This document shows, piece by piece, positions 58,241 through 64,000 of a stretch of DNA of 64,000 nt (the stretch's first letter is position 1; every line of letters starts with the position of its first letter). A model generated the notes under the pieces. That model saw nothing but the letters and a program-made list of their open reading frames with translations. It was not told where the DNA came from and did not search any database. This DNA is from Bradyrhizobiaceae bacterium. GTDB taxonomy: Bacteria; Pseudomonadota; Alphaproteobacteria; Rhizobiales; Aestuariivirgaceae. The translations under genes were made by a program, and so were the position numbers. The stretch lies in NCBI GenBank assembly GCA_947475225.1, contig CANJMQ010000001.1:62001-126000 (forward strand), written 5' to 3'.

Positions 58241-58990
58241 TCACACCACCACGCGGTGGACGTCCTGCCCATGCGTGCGCAGCCAGTTCTTGGCGCGGGC
58301 GGCGTTGGGGCAATGGCTGAGCACCAGGCGCCAGAAGCGGGGGCTGTGGTCGAGGTGGCGGAGATGCGCCACCTCATGGGCCGCCACGTAGTCGAGCACA
58401 TAGTCGGGCGCGAGGATGAGCCGCCAGGAATAGGAGAGATCGCCGCCCGCCGAGCACGAGCCCCAGCGGCTGCGCTGGTCACGGATGGTGATGCGGCGAC
58501 ATTTCACGCCCATCAGGGCTGCGTATTTCGCGGTCGCCCTGCCGAGGTCGGCGCGCGCCTCTGCCTTGAGGAAGTCCAGCACGCGGCGCGGCAGATGCGC
58601 CGGGTCGCCCGGCACGTTGATGTAGTAGCGGTCGCGGTCGGCCGTCACCACGCCGCGGCGGCCGGGGATGTGCTGGATGTCATGCTCGATGCCGCGCAGC
58701 GGCAGCGCGCTGCCATGCGCGAGATGGATGAGGCCGCCACGCGCCAGCACGCGGTCCTCGATCCAGCTACGTGACCGTTCGGTGAATTCCAGCGCCCGGG
58801 CGCGTGACACCCCCTTCGGCACGGTCACCAGCACGCCGGTTCCGGTGGCATTCAGTCTGAGGACAAGGCGGCGCGCCTGCGCATGGCGGCGGAAGACGAC
58901 CTCCAGCACCTCGTCACCGACGAGGAGCCGGGACGGCTCAAGCGGTTTTGGCGCGACCGTTCGCTGCAGGCTTCTGAGAAGTCCGATCAT
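58241..58990 (-). CDS. YgjP/SprT-like M48-type metallopeptidase (DUF45)
   Basis: 'RWGSCSAGGDLSYSWRLILAPDYVLDYVAAHEVAHLRHLDHSPRFW' with HExxH; overlaps 3' end of phaZ, start may be internal. Confidence 0.9.
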   Translation of the reverse strand: MIGLLRSLQRTVAPKPLEPSRLLVGDEVLEVVFRRHAQARRLVLRLNATGTGVLVTVPKGVSRARALEFTERSRSWIEDRVLARGGLIHLAHGSALPLRGIEHDIQHIPGRRGVVTADRDRYYINVPGDPAHLPRRVLDFLKAEARADLGRATAKYAALMGVKCRRITIRDQRSRWGSCSAGGDLSYSWRLILAPDYVLDYVAAHEVAHLRHLDHSPRFWRLVLSHCPNAARAKNWLRTHGQDVHRVVV

Positions 58991-60212
58991 CAGCGTTCTT
59001 ATTCACGAACGCGACGATTCGCGGAACGATTTCCTTGCGGAACCGCGAACCGTTGAAAACACCGTAATGGCCCACGCCTGGCTGCAGGTGGTGGAGTTTC
59101 TGTTCCGGCGCCAGGTTCGTGCACAGGTCCTGTGCGGCTTCTGTCTGGCCAACGCCCGAAATGTCATCACGCTCGCCCTCGATGGTCATCAGCGCAGTAC
59201 GGGTGATCCTGGAAGGGTCGACGCGCGAATTGCGATGCGTCAGCGTGCCCTTGGGAAGGTCATGGTTGATGAAGACCTTCTCCACCGTCTGCAGGTAGAA
59301 CTCGGCGGTCAGGTCCATCACCGACATGTATTCATCGTAGAAGTCGCGGTGCTTCTCGGCGGAGTCGCCATCGCCGTCGACGAGGTGCCAGAACAGCTCG
59401 CGGTGGGCGTCGAGATGGCGGTCGAGGTTCATGGTCATGAAGCCGCCGAGCTGCAGGAAGCCCGGATAGACATCACGCATCATGCCGGCGTGCGGAGCCG
59501 GCACCTTCATGATGACATTCTTGCGGAACCACTCCACGCCCTTTTCCTGGGCGAGGTTGTTCACCGCCGTGGGATTGCGCCGCGTGTCGATGGGGCCGCC
59601 CATGAGGATCATGGTCTTGGGGGCTGCCGGGTCTTTCGCGGCATTCATCAGCGCAACCGCCGCCATCACCGGCACGGAGGGCTGGCAAACGGCCATCACA
59701 CTGGTATCGGGGCCAAGGAACTGCAGGAACTCGGTGACGTAGTCGACATAGTCATCCATGTCGAAGCCGCCCTGGGCCATGGGCACGCCACGGGCGTCAA
59801 CCCAGTCGGTGATGTAGGTGTCGTAATGGGGGAGCATCGATTCCACCGTGCCGCGCAAGAGCGTGGCATAGTGGCCCGACATGGGCGCGACGATCAGCAG
59901 CTTGTGCTGCTTGTTCGGCTTGTTCCACTGCTTCTCGAAGTTGAGCAGCGTGCAGAAGGGCTTGGTGAGGACGGTGCGCTCCTCGACGGCGACGATGTCG
60001 TCATCGATGATAACATCGTGGATCTCGAAGGGCGGCTTGCCGTAGCGGCGCGTGGTGCGCTCGAACATTTCGAGCGAGGCGGCGAGCGAGCGGCCGAACT
60101 GCGTTTCTGCGAAGGGGTTGGCGGGGCTGCGCCAGAAGTTGAGGCCCGCATCGGCCGCCGCACGCCAAGGTGCAAGGGCCGCGTGATTCATCTCGTACAG
60201 ATAATACAGCAC
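58938..60212 (-). CDS. phaZ: Intracellular polyhydroxyalkanoate depolymerase
   Basis: 'LIVAPMSGHYATLLRGTVESMLPHYDTYITDWVDARGVPMAQGGFDMDDYVDYV'. Confidence 0.93.
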   Translation of the reverse strand: MLYYLYEMNHAALAPWRAAADAGLNFWRSPANPFAETQFGRSLAASLEMFERTTRRYGKPPFEIHDVIIDDDIVAVEERTVLTKPFCTLLNFEKQWNKPNKQHKLLIVAPMSGHYATLLRGTVESMLPHYDTYITDWVDARGVPMAQGGFDMDDYVDYVTEFLQFLGPDTSVMAVCQPSVPVMAAVALMNAAKDPAAPKTMILMGGPIDTRRNPTAVNNLAQEKGVEWFRKNVIMKVPAPHAGMMRDVYPGFLQLGGFMTMNLDRHLDAHRELFWHLVDGDGDSAEKHRDFYDEYMSVMDLTAEFYLQTVEKVFINHDLPKGTLTHRNSRVDPSRITRTALMTIEGERDDISGVGQTEAAQDLCTNLAPEQKLHHLQPGVGHYGVFNGSRFRKEIVPRIVAFVNKNADDRTSQKPAANGRAKTA

Positions 60213-60285
60213 AACCAGGAAACCCCTCGTTAACGCTCGACGCTAGCAACTCCCCTGAATCGGGGCAACTCGTCATTTCTGGACC

Positions 60286-60894
60286 TTAGGGAGAAGTTCT
60301 AAGTATTTCCTTGAGTTCCGTGGCGAGTTTCGCGGCATCCGTGGTGTAGGCCATGTGCGTCACGAAGCGGCCGTCGGGGCCCATCAGGTAGATGATGCTG
60401 GAGTGGTCCATCAGATAGTCCGTGGACGAACTGCCGTTACCTGCCTTTGCGTAATAGACACGGTAGGCCTTGGCGATGGCGGCAACGTCCTCAGGCGTTC
60501 CGGTGAGGCCGACGAGCCGGGTACCGAAATTCGCGACATAGGCCTTGAGCACATCTGGCGTGTCGCGCGCCGGGTCGATCGACACGAAGACCGGCTGGAT
60601 GCGGTTGGCCTCCGGCCCCAGCTGGTCAAGTGCGGCGCTCATCACCTGCAGTTCGGTGGGGCAGACGTCGGGGCAATAGGTGTAACCGAAGAAGACCAGC
60701 ATGTATTTGCCGAGGAAATCCTTGTCGGTGACGCGCACGCCATCCTGGTTGACGAGCGAGAAGGGACCGCCGACGAGGGCGACACCCGAACCCAGCGGGC
60801 GGTGCGCCATGCCGGTCAGCAGCGCAAAGCTGCCGAGGCCCGCGGCGATCAGCAGGACGACGGCAGCGAGGACGAGGATCGGGCGGCGCGGCAT
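60286..60894 (-). CDS. SCO1/SenC-family copper chaperone protein
   Basis: 'GKYMLVFFGYTYCPDVCPTELQVM' CxxxC motif. Confidence 0.93.
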   Translation of the reverse strand: MPRRPILVLAAVVLLIAAGLGSFALLTGMAHRPLGSGVALVGGPFSLVNQDGVRVTDKDFLGKYMLVFFGYTYCPDVCPTELQVMSAALDQLGPEANRIQPVFVSIDPARDTPDVLKAYVANFGTRLVGLTGTPEDVAAIAKAYRVYYAKAGNGSSSTDYLMDHSSIIYLMGPDGRFVTHMAYTTDAAKLATELKEILRTSP

Positions 60895-60960
60895 CAGTCT
60901 TCTTCCTTCAATCCATCTGCACATATGTCTAGACTGCGCCGGACTCAACCGTAACCCACC

Positions 60961-62325
60961 GTGACCCGAAAGCGCATGGCACAGGACCCCCTGATCGACC
61001 CGAGGCCGGCTTCAAGCGGTACCGAGATCGGCATGCTGCGCCTCAGAACCCTGGTGCGCCTGCGCTGGCTCGCCATCGTGGGCCAGGCGGGCGCCGTGCT
61101 GGGCGTGCATTTCGTGCTGGGTTTTCCGCTGCCGCTGGGCTTCTGCCTCGCCGCGATTGCACTCAGCGCCTGGCTGAACATCTTCCTCACCATCCGCTGG
61201 CGCAAGAGTGTGAGGCTGCATGAACGATATGCCGGCCTGCTGCTGGTCTATGACGTGATGCAGCTTGCCGTGCTGCTGTTCCTGACCGGCGGTCTGGAAA
61301 ATCCCTTCTCGTTCCTGTTCCTCGTGCCGGTGACGATCTCCGCCACGTCTCTGCCCAACCGCTGGACGCTGTGGCTGGGGCTTCTCGCCTTTGCCTGCGC
61401 CACCTTCCTCGCCTTCCGGCATTTCCCGCTGCCATGGCCGCCGGGCGAAAAATTCGAGCTGCCGCACATTTACATCGGTGGCATGTGGGTGGCGATCATG
61501 TGTGGGGTGGTGTTCTCGGCGATCTATGCCCGGCGCATCGCCGACGAGGCACGGCAGATGTCGGCGGCGTTGTCTGCCACCGAAATGGTGCTGGCGCGCG
61601 AGCAGCGGCTCTCGGCGCTTGATGGCATGGCGGCAGCCGCGGCCCATGAGCTGGGAACGCCGCTCGCCACCATCGTTCTGGTGGCCAAGGAGCTGAAGCG
61701 CGAGATGCCGCAAGACGCTCCGTATGCCGAGGATATAGACCTCCTCATCAGCCAGACGGCGCGCTGCCGGGAGATTCTCGCCAGGCTGTCGAGCCGCGAG
61801 GCGCAGACCGACGAGATGTACCAGCGGACCGCCATCCTCCCCATGATCGAGGACCTGGTGGCGCCGTTGCGCGGCTCGGACGCCGTCATCGCGGTGACCA
61901 GCTCCGCCGATCTCGACGACAAGGTTCTGGGCAGCGAGCCGGTGTTCCGGCGCAACCCTGCCATTACCTATGGGCTTGGCAACCTTCTGGAGAATGCCGT
62001 CGATTTTGCCGCGACACGCGTGGAGGTCGACGCCCGCTGGACGCCCGCGCAGGTTTCAATCACCGTGCGCGACGATGGGCCGGGCTTCCACGAGAATGTC
62101 TTCGACCGGCTGGGTGACCCCTTTGTGACCACGCGGCCCGGCTATGGCGAAGATACTGGCGAGGCCGGCCAGCACGAGGGCATGGGACTCGGCTTCTTCA
62201 TCGCCAAGACGCTGCTGGAACGCTCCGGTGCCACGGTTTCCCTCGCCAACCGGCCCACGCCCCAACATGGTGCGGTGGTGCATGTTGTCTGGCCGCGCAG
62301 CGTGGTTGATCTCGGTCGCTCCTGA
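60961..62325 (+). CDS. regB: Redox-sensing histidine kinase (RegB/PrrB/ActS)
   Basis: 'ALDGMAAAAAHELGTPLATIVLVAKELKREM', six TM segments, 'TGGLENPFSFLFLVPVTISA' RegB quinone-site region. Confidence 0.93.
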   Translation: MTRKRMAQDPLIDPRPASSGTEIGMLRLRTLVRLRWLAIVGQAGAVLGVHFVLGFPLPLGFCLAAIALSAWLNIFLTIRWRKSVRLHERYAGLLLVYDVMQLAVLLFLTGGLENPFSFLFLVPVTISATSLPNRWTLWLGLLAFACATFLAFRHFPLPWPPGEKFELPHIYIGGMWVAIMCGVVFSAIYARRIADEARQMSAALSATEMVLAREQRLSALDGMAAAAAHELGTPLATIVLVAKELKREMPQDAPYAEDIDLLISQTARCREILARLSSREAQTDEMYQRTAILPMIEDLVAPLRGSDAVIAVTSSADLDDKVLGSEPVFRRNPAITYGLGNLLENAVDFAATRVEVDARWTPAQVSITVRDDGPGFHENVFDRLGDPFVTTRPGYGEDTGEAGQHEGMGLGFFIAKTLLERSGATVSLANRPTPQHGAVVHVVWPRSVVDLGRS

Positions 62326-62412
62326 TTGCGTAATGGTAAGTGTTTGAACCCTCGCCCTCGAGGGCCTAGAGAGCGCCCAGTATCCCGTGTAACAAAGATA
62401 GGTCGCGCCTGA

Positions 62413-62958
62413 ATGACCACCACCATGATTCCAGCCGAAAAGACCCTGCTGCTCGTCGATGACGACAAGCCCTTCCTGACGCGGCTCGCCCGCGCCATGG
62501 AAACCCGGGGTTTCGAGGTGCTGATGGCGGAATCGGTGGCCGAAGGGGTGGCGCATGTGAAGCGCTCGGCCCCCTCCTTCGCGGTGGTCGACCTGCGTCT
62601 TGCGGACGGCAACGGCCTCGACGTGATCGAGGCGCTGCACCAGGCGCGCCCCGAGGCGCGCGCCGTGGTGCTGACGGGCTATGGCAACATCGCCACGGCG
62701 GTGACGGCGGTGAAGCTCGGCGCCATCGACTATCTCGCAAAGCCTGCCGATGCCGATGCCGTCTATGGCGCGCTGGTGGGCGACACCGATACACGCACGG
62801 CCCTCCCTGACAACCCGATGTCGGCGGACCGCGTGCGCTGGGAGCACATCCAGCGCGTCTATGAGCTGTGCAGTCGCAATGTCTCGGAGACGGCGCGCCG
62901 CCTCAACATGCACCGCCGCACCCTGCAGCGCATCCTCGCCAAGCGCGCGCCCAAGTAA
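62413..62958 (+). CDS. regA: Response regulator (RegA/PrrA/ActR)
   Basis: 'LLLVDDDKPFLTRLARAMETRGFEV', C-terminal Fis HTH 'NVSETARRLNMHRRTLQRILAKRAPK'. Confidence 0.95.
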   Translation: MTTTMIPAEKTLLLVDDDKPFLTRLARAMETRGFEVLMAESVAEGVAHVKRSAPSFAVVDLRLADGNGLDVIEALHQARPEARAVVLTGYGNIATAVTAVKLGAIDYLAKPADADAVYGALVGDTDTRTALPDNPMSADRVRWEHIQRVYELCSRNVSETARRLNMHRRTLQRILAKRAPK

Positions 62959-63480
62959 TCAGAACGAGTCGGCCAAGGGGTCATGGAGCCCGTGGAGCCG
63001 CAGCGCCGCGGCCCGCGCGAAGGCCAGCGTCACCGCCTTGCGGCGTGACGCGTGAAGGCCCGAAGCATCGATGTGGCGGACGATATCCGCGCCCCAGCTG
63101 TCGGCGATGATCAGGCCGGCCTCGGCAGGCATGATGTCTGGCTCCATCTCGGTCGAGATGGCGAAGAACAGCCGGTCGCACCAGTCGCGGTATTCCGGCC
63201 ACTTGGCATCGCTGCGGAAATCCTCCGGCGAGGACTTGATCTCGACGATCCAGATCTCGCCCGCGTCGGAAACCGCCATGATGTCCGCTCGGCGCCCGGA
63301 CGCCAGCGTGAATTCCGGCAGCACCGCGAAGTTCGCGGCGCGCAGCAACCGGCCCACGCCGCGCTGGATCATCAGCGCGGTGGCAGACTGGCGGCCATCT
63401 GGCCTGGGCTGGGGTCGATCCATGATGTTCCACGGGTAAGAGCCTTGCACCGAATTCACGGGCGGCAAGCTCGGTTCCAT
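62959..63480 (-). CDS. MmcB-family DNA repair-associated nuclease-like protein
   Basis: 'GVGRLLRAANFAVLPEFTLASGRRADIMAVSDAGEIWIVEIKSSPEDFRSDAKWPEYRDWCDRLFFAI'; start may be 63421. Confidence 0.82.
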   Translation of the reverse strand: MEPSLPPVNSVQGSYPWNIMDRPQPRPDGRQSATALMIQRGVGRLLRAANFAVLPEFTLASGRRADIMAVSDAGEIWIVEIKSSPEDFRSDAKWPEYRDWCDRLFFAISTEMEPDIMPAEAGLIIADSWGADIVRHIDASGLHASRRKAVTLAFARAAALRLHGLHDPLADSF

Positions 63481-63544
63481 TCTATGATTGAAGTATCATG
63501 AAAGAAAACGTCCCGGCAACGGGACACGGCGAAATGGGAGCCTG

Positions 63545-64000
63545 ATGATGCGGCACATGCGCACCGAACGTGATTCGATTGGCGAAATGGACATCCCGGC
63601 GGAGGCCGACTACGGCATCCACACGGCCCGCGCGGTGGAGAACTTCCCGATCACCGGCATCACGCTGTCGAGCTTTCCCGAACTCATCGAATCGCTCGCC
63701 ATGGTCAAGAAGGCGGCGGCACTCGCCAACCGTGATTTCGGTCGGCTGACGCCGGAGATCGCCCAGGCCATCGTCTCCGCCTGCGACCTCGTCATCGCCG
63801 GCGACGAGCGCCATGACTTCGTGGTCGACATGCTGCAGGGCGGCGCCGGCACCTCCACCAACATGAATGCCAACGAGGTGATCGCCAATCTCGCCCTCAA
63901 GCTGCTCGGCAAGCCGCGCGGTGAGTACTCGATCGTCAATCCCAACGACCATGTGAACCTGTCGCAGTCGACGAACGACGTCTACCCCACGGCCGTGCGC
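63545..64000 (+). CDS. aspA: Aspartate ammonia-lyase (5' part; continues beyond window)
   Basis: 'RTERDSIGEMDIPAEADYGIHTARAVENFPI', 'GGAGTSTNMNANEVIAN', 'NDHVNLSQSTNDVYPTAVR'. Confidence 0.92.
   Translation, partial: MMRHMRTERDSIGEMDIPAEADYGIHTARAVENFPITGITLSSFPELIESLAMVKKAAALANRDFGRLTPEIAQAIVSACDLVIAGDERHDFVVDMLQGGAGTSTNMNANEVIANLALKLLGKPRGEYSIVNPNDHVNLSQSTNDVYPTAVR

Noticed and set aside
58668-60233. 521-aa plus-strand ORF opposite phaZ
   Set aside because: Antisense shadow; PhaZ on the minus strand is clearly coding.

Overview
GC-rich alphaproteobacterial chromosome segment (Rhizobiales-like gene order), mostly ordinary core genes: tad pilus tail, ada-like, irr-fabA-fabB-fabI, moeB-dut-coaBC-ubiB-ubiE, murJ-glnD-mutS, malic enzyme, trpS-nfuA-tsaB/rimI-plsC-miaB-phoH-ybeY-corC, mutM, a DUF1800/DUF1501 pair, a fucose-like sugar ABC/catabolic locus, PBP1A, phaZ, and senC-regB-regA. 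The main accessory feature is a 7.32 kb integrative element (24162-31483) that splits comM/yifB (Mg-chelatase-like AAA+ ATPase) immediately before its Walker A motif. The insertion can be resolved to the base. Both junctions share a 2-bp core 'AG'. Removing the element and one AG restores a continuous 510-aa ComM frame. Rejoining the element ends gives a ~50 bp imperfect palindrome typical of a large serine recombinase attP. The element carries a large serine recombinase next to attR, a small resolvase with a res-like upstream region, a non-coding block of palindromes and direct repeats, a translationally coupled three-gene operon (Zn-finger-like protein, ParB-like protein, coiled-coil protein) and a 22-aa-repeat autotransporter. 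No Rep, ParA, conjugation or phage structural genes were recognised. Family calls come from reading the translations; no database search was run.
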